Below, one piece after another: positions 1 through 8,949 of a DNA stretch of 64,000 nt. The translations under genes were made by a program, and so were the position numbers. The notes under the pieces were generated by a model. That model searched no databases. It worked only from the letters and a program-made list of their open reading frames with translations, and was not told the origin of the DNA. The stretch is from Albimonas marina. Lineage in GTDB: Bacteria > Pseudomonadota > Alphaproteobacteria > Rhodobacterales > Rhodobacteraceae. Position 1 is the stretch's first letter, and each line of letters opens with the position of its first letter. The stretch covers positions 62,001 to 126,000 of the forward strand of contig NZ_JARHUC010000007.1 of the NCBI RefSeq assembly GCF_029223255.1. Direction: 5' to 3'.

Positions 1-1
1 C

Positions 2-3000
2 GCCGCCGTGGCCGGCGCCGGCTCCCAGCTGACGCTGACCTTCCGCGGCTCGACGGACGGCGGCTCCGAGGCCTTCGCCTTCCAGAACATCGTGGTGAAG
101 TCCGGCGCGACCATCGAGGAGCCGGGCGCCGGCATCGACGCGCCCGAGCCCTCGGGCGCCGTGCGCCTGTCGCGCGTGTGGCAGCATGACTCGGGCGCCG
201 GCGAGGGCGGCTCCGAGGTGGTGCAATACGACGACGGCAAGCTGGTCACCACCAACGGCGCCGACGACAGCGTCGACGTGCTGGACGCGGCCACCGGGTC
301 GCTGCTGCTGTCGATCGACCTCTCGGCGCTGCCCGGCTACGACGGCGTGCAGTCGGTCGACATCAAGAACGGCCTGATCGTGGCGGCCATCGCCCGCCCG
401 GCCGTCGACGTCGACCTGTTCGGCACGACCGTCTCCCAGTCGCAGAACGGCTTCGTCGCGATCTTCGACGCCGAGAGCGGCGCCCTGATCTCGACCGCCG
501 ACGTGGGCGTGCTGCCCGACATGATCACCTTCAACGACGACGGCACGAAGGTGCTGGTGGCGCTCGAGGGCGAGAAGAACGAGGACTCCGACCACGACGA
601 CGACCCGCTGGGCGGGATCGCGGTGATCGACGTGTCCGACCCGACCGCGCCGGCCACCACCGTGCTCGACTTCGCCGCCTTCAACGGGTTCGAGGACCTG
701 GCCCGCGAGGCCGGCGTGCGCATCGCCCCCGGCGTCTCCTTCGCCGAGGACATGGAGCCGGAATACATCGCCCTCTCGCCCGACGGCGCCACCGCCTTCG
801 TGACGCTGCAGGAGAACAACGCCGTCGCCGTGCTCGACCTCGCCTCGATGACCATCACCGAGGTGATCGGGCTGGGCACGCGCGACTACTCGACCGAGGG
901 CAATGAGCTCGACGCCAACGACAACGGGATCATCGAGCTCGAGACCTTCGACGATCTCGTGGGCCTGTTCATGCCCGACGCCGTCGCCTCCTACGAGGTG
1001 GACGGTCAGACCTATTTCGTCACCGCCAACGAGGGCGACGACCGCGGCTGGGACGCCGAGCGGGTGGGCAAGCTGGCCGACGCCGGCCTGATCGACCCCT
1101 CGGTCGACATCGAGGGGCTGGAGCGCCTGGCCGTCTCGACCGTCGACGGCGACCTCGACGGCGACGGGGACATCGACGTCCTGCACGCGCTCAACACCCG
1201 CTCCTTCTCGATCTTCGCCGAGGACGGGACGCTGGTGTACGACTCCGGCTCGCTGTTCGAGACCTTCATCGCCGCCAACTACCCCGAGCGCTTCAACGAC
1301 GACGACGGCGAGGACGGCGAGAACCGCTCCGACGCCAAGGGGCCGGAGCCCGAGGCGATCGAGATCGGCCAGGCCTACGGCAAGACCTTCGCCTTCATCG
1401 GCATGGAGCGGGACTCGGGCGTGTTCGTGATGGACATCACCGATCCGACGAACGTGTCGCTGGTCGACTACATGCCCGGCTTCGGCGCCGGCGACCTCGC
1501 CCCCGAGGTCATCGAGTTCATCCCCGAGGCCGAAAGCTCCACCGGCTTCGCGCAGATCGCGGTGTCCTACGAGGTGACCGGCACGACCTCGCTGTTCAAC
1601 CTGCTGCCGGACGAGGCCTCGATCGGCCAGATCCAGGGCGCCGGCCACATGTCGGCGTTCGAGGGGATGACGGTGACCACCACCGGCATCGTCACCGCCG
1701 TGGACAGCAACGGCTTCTACCTGCAGGACCCCGAGGGCGACGGCGACGACGCCACCTCGGACGCGATCTTCGTCTACACCGGCTCCGCCCCCGCGGTCGT
1801 GGTCGGGGACGAGGCGAAGGTGAAGGGCACGGTGACCGAGTATGTCGCCGGCTCGGGCAACCTCGCGCTGACCGAGCTGACCTCGCCCACCGTCGAGGTC
1901 CTGTCCTCGGGCAACGAACTGCCGGCGGCGATCGTCATCGGCGCGGGCGGCCGCGAGATCCCCGACCAGATCATCTCGGACGACGAGCTGCCCGTGAACC
2001 TCAACGAGGATCCGGTCCACTTCGACCCGACCGAGGACGCCATCGACTTCTGGGAGAGCCTGGAAGGCATGCGCGTGACGGTCGAGGGCGGCGCGGTGAT
2101 CTCGCCGACCAACCGCTTCGACGAGACCTGGGTGGTCTCGGACGAGGGCGCGGGCACGACCCCCGGCCTGACCGACCGCGGCGTGCTGCAGATCAACGCC
2201 GACGCCGACGGCTACGGCGACCTGAACCCCGAGCGGATCCAGCTGCAGTATGACTCGGGCCTGCTGCCCGACGGGTTCGACGCGCCCGACCTGAACGTGG
2301 GCGACATCCTCTCGGACGTCACCGGCGTGGTCGGCTACGACTTCGGCAACTACCAGATCGCGGTGACCGAGGAATTCACGGTCGAGACGCCCTCGACCAA
2401 CGCGCCCGAGGTCTCCGAGCTCGAGGGCACGTCCGACAAGCTGTCGGTCGCGACCTTCAACGTCCTCAACCTGACCTCGGCCACGGGGACGGGCGACTCG
2501 GACGACGACGACGCCGCCCAGATCCAGGCGCTGGCCCAGCAGATCGTGGCCAACCTGAACTCGCCCGACATCATCGGCCTGCAGGAGATCCAGGACAATT
2601 CCGGCGTCTCCGACGGGCTGATGGACGGGATCGTGGCGGCGGACGAGACGCTGCAGGCCCTGATCGACGCCATCGTGGCGGCGGGCGGGCCCGAGTACAG
2701 CTTCATCGACTCCGACTACGGGACCGAGCAGAGCCACGGCGGCGTGCCCGGCGGCAACATCCGCAACGCGTTCCTCTACAACGCCGAGCGGGTGGACCTG
2801 GTCGCCTCCGAGACGCTGGACGCCGAGGCGCTCGCCGCCTACGGGGTGAGCGACCCGGACGCCTTCGCCGGCACCCGCGAGCCGCTGCTCGCGGTCTTCT
2901 CGTTCGACGGCGAAGAGATCGTCCTCATCAACAACCACTTCCCCTCGCGCTCGGGCTCCGACCCGATCTTCGGCGCCGAGCAGCCCTTCGAGCAGGGCGG

Positions 3001-3823
3001 CGAGGCCGACCGCGAGGCGGCCTCCAAGGCGGTGAACGAGGTGGTCGACGCCCTGGTGGCGGCGAACGCCGACGCCAAGGTGGTGGTGATGGGCGACCTC
3101 AACACCTTCGAGTTCACCGACGAGGTGGCCGAGGACCTGGCCGGCACGGGCGCCGAGAAGGTGCTGACGCACCTGGCCGAGTTCGCCGAGGAGGGGGACG
3201 TGTGGTCCTACATCTTCGACGGCAACGCCCAGGCGCTGGACCACATCCTGGCCACGTCGAACCTGCTGGGCGGGGTCGAGGTGGACTATGTCCACGTCAA
3301 CGCCGACCAGGCGCAACAGGCCTCGGACCACGACCCGGTGCTGGCGCTCTTCGACTTCGGCTTCGTGCCGGGCGAGGTGATCGTGGGCGGCAACGGCAAG
3401 CAGGAGCTGATCGGGACCGCCGGCGACGACTTCATCTACGGCAAGAACGGCAAGGACCTGCTGAAGGGCCTCGCCGGGGACGACGCGCTCTACGGCGGCC
3501 GCGGCAAGGACGATCTGCGCGGCGGCGCGGGCGACGACCTGCTGGTCGGGGGCCTCGGCAAGGACCTGATGACCGGCGGCGAGGGCGAGGACGTCTTCGT
3601 CGTGCAGCGCAAGGGCGGCTGGGACGAGATCACCGACTTCGAGGCCGGCGTCGACACGATCCTGGTCGAGGGCTTCAAGCCCGCGGTCGGCTTCGAGGAC
3701 GTGTCCTTCAAGGAACACAAGAAGAAGGACTACGCCTGGGTGATCGTCGACCACGACAAGGTGGCCAAGGTCACCTCGGACGACTTCGACCACCTCTCGA
3801 CCGACGACCTGATGTTCGCCTGA
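2..3823 (+). CDS. Secreted RTX-tailed nuclease: choice-of-anchor I + ExeM/NucH-type endonuclease (5' end outside window)
   Basis: The frame is open from base 2, so the true start lies upstream; the GTG at position 8 is only the first visible start codon. Numbering from that GTG, residues ~55-540 look like the beta-propeller-like choice-of-anchor I region. Residues ~545-640 form an OB-fold of the ExeM/NucH type (IQGAGHMSAFEGMTV, then NGFYLQD). Residues ~810-1115 are an endonuclease/exonuclease/phosphatase domain with LQEIQD, NNHFPS, GDLNTF and SDHDPVL carrying the expected metal and catalytic residues. Residues ~1125-1200 hold glycine/aspartate RTX repeats that should bind calcium, and the C-terminus resembles a type I secretion tail. 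By family knowledge this is an extracellular DNase or phosphoesterase used for nutrient or biofilm DNA; secretion through an ABC-type RTX exporter is inferred, as none is in the window. The protein is very acidic. Confidence 0.88.
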   Translation, partial: AAVAGAGSQLTLTFRGSTDGGSEAFAFQNIVVKSGATIEEPGAGIDAPEPSGAVRLSRVWQHDSGAGEGGSEVVQYDDGKLVTTNGADDSVDVLDAATGSLLLSIDLSALPGYDGVQSVDIKNGLIVAAIARPAVDVDLFGTTVSQSQNGFVAIFDAESGALISTADVGVLPDMITFNDDGTKVLVALEGEKNEDSDHDDDPLGGIAVIDVSDPTAPATTVLDFAAFNGFEDLAREAGVRIAPGVSFAEDMEPEYIALSPDGATAFVTLQENNAVAVLDLASMTITEVIGLGTRDYSTEGNELDANDNGIIELETFDDLVGLFMPDAVASYEVDGQTYFVTANEGDDRGWDAERVGKLADAGLIDPSVDIEGLERLAVSTVDGDLDGDGDIDVLHALNTRSFSIFAEDGTLVYDSGSLFETFIAANYPERFNDDDGEDGENRSDAKGPEPEAIEIGQAYGKTFAFIGMERDSGVFVMDITDPTNVSLVDYMPGFGAGDLAPEVIEFIPEAESSTGFAQIAVSYEVTGTTSLFNLLPDEASIGQIQGAGHMSAFEGMTVTTTGIVTAVDSNGFYLQDPEGDGDDATSDAIFVYTGSAPAVVVGDEAKVKGTVTEYVAGSGNLALTELTSPTVEVLSSGNELPAAIVIGAGGREIPDQIISDDELPVNLNEDPVHFDPTEDAIDFWESLEGMRVTVEGGAVISPTNRFDETWVVSDEGAGTTPGLTDRGVLQINADADGYGDLNPERIQLQYDSGLLPDGFDAPDLNVGDILSDVTGVVGYDFGNYQIAVTEEFTVETPSTNAPEVSELEGTSDKLSVATFNVLNLTSATGTGDSDDDDAAQIQALAQQIVANLNSPDIIGLQEIQDNSGVSDGLMDGIVAADETLQALIDAIVAAGGPEYSFIDSDYGTEQSHGGVPGGNIRNAFLYNAERVDLVASETLDAEALAAYGVSDPDAFAGTREPLLAVFSFDGEEIVLINNHFPSRSGSDPIFGAEQPFEQGGEADREAASKAVNEVVDALVAANADAKVVVMGDLNTFEFTDEVAEDLAGTGAEKVLTHLAEFAEEGDVWSYIFDGNAQALDHILATSNLLGGVEVDYVHVNADQAQQASDHDPVLALFDFGFVPGEVIVGGNGKQELIGTAGDDFIYGKNGKDLLKGLAGDDALYGGRGKDDLRGGAGDDLLVGGLGKDLMTGGEGEDVFVVQRKGGWDEITDFEAGVDTILVEGFKPAVGFEDVSFKEHKKKDYAWVIVDHDKVAKVTSDDFDHLSTDDLMFA

Positions 3824-3847
3824 CCCCTCGGGCGATCCACGAACCGG

Positions 3848-3880
3848 AAGGGCCGGGGCGGCGACGCCCCGGCCCTTTCG
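3848..3880 (+). terminator. Rho-independent terminator after the RTX nuclease
   Basis: A perfect 12-bp stem (3848-3859 with 3866-3877) and a 6-nt loop run into a short T stretch 25 bases after the nuclease stop codon. Placement and structure fit an intrinsic terminator; the T tract is only three long. Confidence 0.65.
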
Positions 3881-4073
3881 CGTCGGGCGCATGTCGATGC
3901 GCCGCCGCCCGGCGCTCGCGGGCGCCTGGCCTCGGGGACGGGACGGCGCAATGACATGCGACCGACGCGGGCGACTGCGCGGCGAGGGCCGGTCCCCCCT
4001 TGCGGCCCGCCGCCCCCCGTCGTTCCCTGAGCCCCTGCGCCGGCCCCGCGCCGGCGCCCGAGGGGGGGCGACG

Positions 4074-5291
4074 ATGCACGAGCCGACCATGCTGATCCTG
4101 GCCATCGGGGTCTTCGCCTACGCCGCCACCGCGCGGCGGCTGGCGGAGACGCCGCTGACCATGCCGGTGATCTGCCTCGCGCTGGGGCTGGGGCTGTGGA
4201 GCGTCGGGCTCGCGCCCCGCGCGCTCGACGCCCGGCTCGACATCGTGGCCGAGATCGCGCTCGCCGTCGTGCTCTTCTCCGACGCCGCGCGCACCGATGC
4301 CCGCGCGCTGCTGCGCGCCCACCTGTGGCCCACGCGGATGCTGGCGCTGGGCCTGCCGCTGGCGATCCTGATCGGCTTCGCCGCCGGCGCCCTGATGCTG
4401 CCGGACTGGCCCCTGCTCGAGGTCGCGCTGGTCGCCGCCATCCTCGCGCCCACCGACGCGGCGCTGGGCCAGGCCGTCGCCACCTCCCCCCTGCTGCCCG
4501 AGCGGGTGCGCCGCGCCCTGGTGGTCGAGAGCGGGCTGAACGACGGGCTCGCCCTGCCGCTGGTCCTGCTCTTCGCCACGCTCGCCGGCGCGGCCGAGGG
4601 CGCGGGGCCCGGCGGAGGCCTGGGAGCCTTCGTGCAGTTCATGGCCGCCCAGATCGGCTTCGGCGCGCTGACCGGGCTGGGGGCGGGGCTGGCGGGGGGC
4701 GCGCTGCTGGGGCTCGCCCGCGCGCGCCGCTGGCCGCAGGAGGAATCCGAGGGCATCGCCGCGCTCGCCATCGTCGGCTTCGCCTATTTCGCGGCCGAGG
4801 CGGCGGGGGGCAACGCCTTCGTCGCCTGCTTCACCGCCGGGCTCGGCTTCGGCGCGGCCCTCTCGCTCACCGGCCCCCGTCAGCCGCCCGGCGGCTTCCT
4901 GGCGGAGTTCCTGGACGGCGAGGGCCAGGTGCTGGTGCTGGCGGCCTTCGTGCTGATCGGCACCTCGATGCTGCCGCAGGCCTTCGACCGGGCCGGCTGG
5001 CTGGAGCTGTCGCTGGTGCTGGTCTCGCTGTTCCTGGTGCGGCCGCTGGCGATCTGGCTGTCGCTGAGCGGGACCGGCGCGCCGCCCCGCGCGCGCCTGT
5101 TCCTCGGCTGGTTCGGGCCGCGGGGGCTGGCCACCGCGCTGTTCGCGCTGGTCGCGGTCGAGGGGCGCGACCTCTCCCACGGGGAGGACATCCTGGCGAT
5201 CGCGGGGCTGGCGGTGGCGGTCTCGGCGATCCTGCACGGCGCCTCGGCCGCGCCGGCGGCGCGCCGCTGGGGGCCGAAGCTGGAGGGGTAG
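4074..5291 (+). CDS. CPA1-family Na+(K+)/H+ antiporter
   Basis: This 405-residue inner-membrane protein is almost entirely hydrophobic segments, about 11-12 predicted helices, and belongs to the NhaP/CPA1 cation:proton antiporters. Diagnostic motifs are APTDAALGQAV in the middle and ESGLNDGLALPL shortly after; the Asp of the ND pair is the expected ion-binding residue. It has no TrkA or CBS cytoplasmic tail, so it is a minimal transporter of pH or salt homeostasis. The frame opens upstream at 3891, but ATG 4074 is preceded by a strong purine run (AGGGGGGCGACG) and starts directly with a membrane helix. It stands alone, convergent with the epoxide hydrolase. Substrate ion is not readable from sequence. 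Confidence 0.88.
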   Translation: MHEPTMLILAIGVFAYAATARRLAETPLTMPVICLALGLGLWSVGLAPRALDARLDIVAEIALAVVLFSDAARTDARALLRAHLWPTRMLALGLPLAILIGFAAGALMLPDWPLLEVALVAAILAPTDAALGQAVATSPLLPERVRRALVVESGLNDGLALPLVLLFATLAGAAEGAGPGGGLGAFVQFMAAQIGFGALTGLGAGLAGGALLGLARARRWPQEESEGIAALAIVGFAYFAAEAAGGNAFVACFTAGLGFGAALSLTGPRQPPGGFLAEFLDGEGQVLVLAAFVLIGTSMLPQAFDRAGWLELSLVLVSLFLVRPLAIWLSLSGTGAPPRARLFLGWFGPRGLATALFALVAVEGRDLSHGEDILAIAGLAVAVSAILHGASAAPAARRWGPKLEG

Positions 5292-5320
5292 GGCAGGGGG
5301 GCGCGAGGGCCCCCCCGCCC
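5291..5320. terminator. GC hairpin between convergent genes
   Basis: A 12-bp stem with one mismatch (5291-5302 with 5309-5320) fills the 34-bp gap between the convergent antiporter and epoxide hydrolase genes. There is no T tract on either strand, so bidirectional terminator function is only suggested by position. Confidence 0.35.
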
Positions 5321-5325
5321 GTCGC

Positions 5326-6477
5326 TCAGCGGAAGGGACGGAAGGCGTCGCGCACTTCGCGCACGAAGATCTCGGGCTGCTCGAAGGCCGCGAAATGCCC
5401 GCCCTTCTCGACCTCCGTCCAGCGGCGCAGGTCGGTGTAGACCTTCTCGCACCACGAGCGGGGCGCCGGCACGATCTCCCGCGGGAAGACCGTCGCCATG
5501 GCGGGAATGTCCACCTGCGGCGGCCGCCTGCGGAAGCTCTCCCAGTACAGACGCGCCGAGGAGCCGCCCGCCCCCGGCAGCCAGTACATCATGATGTTGT
5601 CGAGCATCTCGTCCTTCGAGACCACGCTCTCGGGATCGCCGTCGTTGTCGGTCCAGGCGTGCATCTTCTCGTAGATCCAGGCCGCCTGTCCCACGGGGCT
5701 GTCGACCAGCGCATAGCCCAGGGTCTGCGGCTTGGTGGATTGGATGCGGGAATAGCCGGTGTGCTCGTGCCGATGCGCCCGGTTGCGCTCCAGCGCCCGC
5801 TTCTCCTCCGGCCCCGGGTTCGGATCGTCCCGCTCCGGCACGAAACTTGGCATGTTGAGGTGGATCGCCTCCAGCCCCTTGGCGCGGATGTGCCCGAGCT
5901 GCGTGGTCACCGCCGCCCCCCAGTCGCCGCCCTGCGCGAGCCACGAGTCGTAGCCCAGGCGGCGCATCAGCTCCTCCCAGGCCTTGGCGATCTTCTCGAC
6001 CCCCCAGCCCGTCTCGGTCGGCTTGTCCGAGAAGCCGTAGCCCGGCAGCGTCGGGGCGATCACGTGGAACGCGTCGGCCGGATCGCCGCCATGGGCGGCG
6101 GGATCGGTCAGCGGCCCGATGATCTGCGCGAACTCGATGACCGAGCCGGGCCAGCCGTGGGTGATCAGCAGCGGCTTCGCGTTCGGATGGGGGGAGCGGG
6201 CGTGCAGCAGGTGGATGCCCAGGCCCTCGATCACCGTGCGGTAGGAGCCGAAGCCGTTCAGCATCGCCTCGCACCGCCGCCAGTCGTAGTCGTTGCGCCA
6301 GTAGTCGACCAGCTCGCGCACCTTGGCCAGCGGCGCGCCCTGCACCCAGCCGCCGGGGGCGGGCTCGGCCTCGGGCCAGCGGGTCAGGTCGATACGGGCG
6401 TTCAGGTCGTCCAGCGCGGACTGGGGCACGGAGATGGGCCAGGGGACGACGGCGTCGTCCCGGGTCGCGTCGGTCAT
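5326..6477 (-). CDS. Epoxide hydrolase, EHN/alpha-beta hydrolase type
   Basis: A 383-residue alpha/beta hydrolase with the N-terminal EHN region found in microsomal-type epoxide hydrolases. HGWPGS supplies the oxyanion hole, GGDWG contains the expected nucleophile (Asp185), and GGHFAAFEQPE near the end holds the catalytic histidine. The family opens epoxides to diols through an ester intermediate; substrates range from juvenile hormone-like to xenobiotic epoxides and cannot be assigned here. The frame extends upstream, but ATG at 6477 has a good GGGAGGA site, and the added N-terminal residues would be low-complexity Arg/Pro. No signal peptide is visible, so it is probably cytoplasmic. It is divergent from thpR. 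Confidence 0.88.
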   Translation of the reverse strand: MTDATRDDAVVPWPISVPQSALDDLNARIDLTRWPEAEPAPGGWVQGAPLAKVRELVDYWRNDYDWRRCEAMLNGFGSYRTVIEGLGIHLLHARSPHPNAKPLLITHGWPGSVIEFAQIIGPLTDPAAHGGDPADAFHVIAPTLPGYGFSDKPTETGWGVEKIAKAWEELMRRLGYDSWLAQGGDWGAAVTTQLGHIRAKGLEAIHLNMPSFVPERDDPNPGPEEKRALERNRAHRHEHTGYSRIQSTKPQTLGYALVDSPVGQAAWIYEKMHAWTDNDGDPESVVSKDEMLDNIMMYWLPGAGGSSARLYWESFRRRPPQVDIPAMATVFPREIVPAPRSWCEKVYTDLRRWTEVEKGGHFAAFEQPEIFVREVRDAFRPFR

Positions 6478-6711
6478 CGAAATCCTCCCGGTGGGCGCGC
6501 CGCAAGATCCGGGCGCCCGTTGTTCTCGGCGCGGATCATGGACCGGGGCGCGGGACGGGCTCAAGCCTCGCGAGGGCGGCCGCGCCCCGAGGCGACGGCG
6601 CCGCGTCCCCGCGGGCGATCGTCGCCCCGCGGCGCGCGGGGGTTGATCGGGGCGGGCGGGCGCGGTCATCTGCGCGCCCGCATCAAAGCCGCCCGACGCC
6701 GGGAACCGCCC

Positions 6712-7251
6712 ATGATCCGCGCCTTCGTCGCCCTCCCCCTTCCCGATCCCCTCCGCGACCGCCTGGAAGAGCTGGGCGAGGACGTCGACGAGGGCCGCCC
6801 TACCTCATGGGAGAACCTGCACCTGACGCTCGCCTTCCTCGGCGAGCGGCGCCCGGAGCTGCTGGAGGACGTGGCGGTGGAGCTCGAGGGGATCTCGCCC
6901 CCCGCCCCCACGGTCGAGCTTCGCGGCGTGGGCGCCTTCGGGGGCGCGCGCCCCCGCTCGGCCCATGTCGTGGTGCGCCCGGATCCCGCGCTGTCGGAGC
7001 TGCGCGATTCGATCCGGCGGGCCTGCCGGCGCGGCGGGCTCGACCTGCCGCATGAGCGCTTCACGCCCCATGTCACCGTCGCCCGCTTCTCGACCCGGGC
7101 GCCGGCGGGCGAGGGGCTGGCGCGCTGGCTCGCGCGCAACGCCGCCTTCGCCGCCCCGCCCTTCACGGCGCAGACGGCGGTCGTCTACCGCTCGGACCTG
7201 GGCCCGGACGGGCCGATCTATCAGGAGTTGATGGAGATTCCGCTGCTCTAG
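6712..7251 (+). CDS. thpR: RNA 2',3'-cyclic phosphodiesterase (2H family)
   Basis: A 179-residue protein of normal family length. The two signature HxTx motifs of the 2H phosphoesterase superfamily are present: HLTL at residues 37-40 and HVTV at 120-123. Together they form the active site that hydrolyses 2',3'-cyclic phosphate ends to 2'-phosphates and that shows RNA ligase activity in some homologues. It begins MIRAFVALPLP, typical for bacterial ThpR. The ORF is open far upstream on this strand, but that part is only the shadow of the epoxide hydrolase. The gene appears monocistronic. Its physiological role in bacteria remains poorly defined. Confidence 0.92.
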   Translation: MIRAFVALPLPDPLRDRLEELGEDVDEGRPTSWENLHLTLAFLGERRPELLEDVAVELEGISPPAPTVELRGVGAFGGARPRSAHVVVRPDPALSELRDSIRRACRRGGLDLPHERFTPHVTVARFSTRAPAGEGLARWLARNAAFAAPPFTAQTAVVYRSDLGPDGPIYQELMEIPLL

Positions 7252-7323
7252 CGGGAGGTTGCGAGGACGCCCCGGCCCTCGCGACGCGCCCTCAGGCCCG
7301 GCGGGCGAGGGCGCCTCGGCCGG

Positions 7324-7455
7324 TCACCAGCCGTAGCGCCAGGCGATCTCGCGGCGCATCTTCGCTTCGGCCAGGGTCAGGCGCACGCTCCAGCGGCCGA
7401 CCCGCCGGTCGCGCTGCACGCGTCTCCACATGTTCGTCCGACCGTTCATCATCAT
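7324..7455 (-). CDS. Hypothetical 43-residue basic protein
   Basis: A short reading frame of 43 codons starting with three consecutive ATG codons (7447-7455) and preceded by GGGGAG at a suitable distance. The product is strongly basic (about ten Arg), with several Trp, and ends in the sequence REIAWRYGW. Basic amphipathic composition would suit RNA or membrane binding, but that is speculation. It lies downstream, in the same direction, of the DUF1127 gene, separated from it by a terminator-like hairpin at 7522-7546. I recognise no family. Support is the ribosome-binding site, coding-like composition and an otherwise empty 390-bp gap. Confidence 0.45.
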   Translation of the reverse strand: MMMNGRTNMWRRVQRDRRVGRWSVRLTLAEAKMRREIAWRYGW

Positions 7456-7521
7456 GCGCTCCCCACACCACTCGTCCTTGGCGCGCTCATGTTTAGGCCG
7501 GCCGCATTACCCAAAAGCGAC

Positions 7522-7546
7522 GGGCGCGTGAAGATCTCACGCGCCC
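7522..7546 (-). terminator. Terminator downstream of the DUF1127 gene
   Basis: A perfect 10-bp stem (7522-7531 with 7537-7546) and a 5-nt loop. Read on the minus strand, the stem is followed within four bases by a CTTTT stretch. It lies 97 bases past the DUF1127 stop codon. Confidence 0.6.
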
Positions 7547-7642
7547 GACTATCTTTCACGTCCGGTTAAATTTTGGTTGCCGTTGCGTCGGCGCCGCACG
7601 CGGCGGCCTGCGTCCATCGGGGCGCGCCCGATCCGGCGACGA

Positions 7643-7867
7643 TCAGCGCCACCCCTGCGGCGCGTCCCAGAAAGGGCGGTCCGCCTCGCTGCGCGCGAGG
7701 TCGCCGTCGAGGCCGATGTCGCGCAGCTGCTCCGGGGTCAGCCGGGCCAGCGCCTTGCGCTGCCGAGCCACTTCCCGCATCTCCATGAAGCGGGAAACGA
7801 AGCCGAAGACGCCCACGCCGCGGGACGCGGCGGCGGGCGCGCGGGTCGCGATAGCCGTGTTGGTCAT
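7643..7867 (-). CDS. DUF1127 (YjiS-like) small protein
   Basis: A 74-residue protein whose C-terminal half carries the DUF1127 signature: RLTPEQLRDIGLDGDLARSE with basic residues on either side. Small DUF1127 proteins are abundant in alphaproteobacteria, are often stress-induced, and in some species bind RNA; none of this is shown here. I chose ATG 7867 (MTNTAIATRAP) because GGAG lies 8 bases upstream and the N-terminus then matches the family; an in-frame ATG at 7915 would add 16 residues. It is divergently transcribed from a LysR regulator, a pairing I know from other Rhodobacterales, so control by that regulator is likely. Confidence 0.85.
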   Translation of the reverse strand: MTNTAIATRAPAAASRGVGVFGFVSRFMEMREVARQRKALARLTPEQLRDIGLDGDLARSEADRPFWDAPQGWR

Positions 7868-7889
7868 GTCATGTCTCCATTCACCGATC

Positions 7890-7927
7890 GTGATGCTTAA
7901 CAAGCGCTGCATCACCGTCGTTGATGC
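7890..7927. promoter_or_regulatory. Candidate LysR operator between DUF1127 and lysR genes
   Basis: Within the 125-bp divergent promoter region there is an inverted repeat GTGATGC (7890-7896) / GCATCAC (7909-7915), and the TGATGC half-site recurs at 7922-7927. Paired half-sites in a regulator/target divergent region are what LysR-type regulators usually bind. It lies just upstream of the DUF1127 start, so it may overlap that promoter. This is inference from sequence symmetry. Confidence 0.5.
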
Positions 7928-7992
7928 ATATGGTTGGGCGTGTTACATTCCGCAAACGAATGGTTTTGACGGCGCTCATCACGGAGCTTGAT

Positions 7993-8871
7993 ATGCCTCG
8001 CAACCTCGACATCACCGCCCTGCGCAGCTTCGCCATGGTCGCGGAGGCCGGCGGCGTGACCAAGGCCGCGGCGCGGCTGCACCTGACCCAGTCCGCCGTC
8101 TCCATGCAGTTGAAACGGTTGGAGGAATCCATCGGTCTGCCGCTGCTTGACCGCTCCGGCCGGGCCCCTCAGCTGACCTCCCAGGGGGAGCTTCTGCTGT
8201 CCTACGCGCGCCGCATGATCGCGCTCAACGACGAGGCCTGGGGCCGCCTGACCGGGCAGGCGTTCGAGGGCGAGATCACGCTGGGCGTGCCCGCCGACAT
8301 CGTCTACCCGCACATCCCGCGGGTCCTGCAGCGCTTCAGCCGGGAGTTCCCCAGGGTGAAGGTCACCCTCGTCAGCTCCTACACCCGCCGCCTGCACGCG
8401 CTGCGCGAGCGCGGCGAGGCCGACCTGATCCTGACCACCGAGCACACCCCCCGCCCCGGCGCCGAGCTGCTGGAGCGCGCCTCCCTGGTCTGGGTCGGGG
8501 CGCCCGGCGGCCACGCCTGGAAGGCCCGCCCTCTGCGCCTCGCCTTCGAGAACAACTGCATCTTCCGCGCCTCGGTGCAGGAGGCGCTCGACGACGCCGG
8601 CATCCCCTGGGAGATGGCGGTGGAATCCGAGACCACGCGCACCATCGAGGCCTCGGTCTCCGCCGACCTCGCCGTCCACGCGGTGATCGAGACCGCCGCG
8701 CAGCGCCACCTCGAGGTGATCCGCCACGGCGGCGCGCTGCCCGAGCTGCCCGAATACCTGATCAACATGTATCGCGCCGACGGCGGCCCCAACCCGCTGG
8801 TCGACCGACTTGCGGAGTTCGTCGAGGACGCCTACCGCGGCATCCCCGACCGGGCGCTCGCCGCCGAGTAG
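7993..8871 (+). CDS. LysR-family transcriptional regulator
   Basis: A 292-residue regulator with an N-terminal winged HTH (residues ~6-63; TKAAARLHLTQSAVSMQLKRL is the recognition region) and a type 2 periplasmic-binding-like effector domain after it. ATG 7993 is preceded by ACGGAG and gives MPRNLDITALRSF, the standard LysR start. The longer frame from 7921 lacks such a site and would extend into the operator. Divergent transcription from the DUF1127 gene suggests it controls that gene and itself. The effector is unknown. Confidence 0.92.
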   Translation: MPRNLDITALRSFAMVAEAGGVTKAAARLHLTQSAVSMQLKRLEESIGLPLLDRSGRAPQLTSQGELLLSYARRMIALNDEAWGRLTGQAFEGEITLGVPADIVYPHIPRVLQRFSREFPRVKVTLVSSYTRRLHALRERGEADLILTTEHTPRPGAELLERASLVWVGAPGGHAWKARPLRLAFENNCIFRASVQEALDDAGIPWEMAVESETTRTIEASVSADLAVHAVIETAAQRHLEVIRHGGALPELPEYLINMYRADGGPNPLVDRLAEFVEDAYRGIPDRALAAE

Positions 8872-8894
8872 CCATCCCCCTCGCCACGCCGCGC

Positions 8895-8922
8895 CCCGGG
8901 GCCGGCGGGGCGAGGCCCCGGG
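8895..8922. terminator. GC hairpin between convergent genes
   Basis: A 9-bp perfect stem (8895-8903 with 8914-8922) lies between the convergent LysR and MDR oxidoreductase genes, in a gap rich in further GC palindromes. There is no T tract. Confidence 0.3.
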
Positions 8923-8949
8923 TCAGGCCCGGGGCGCCCGGGGCCGGCC

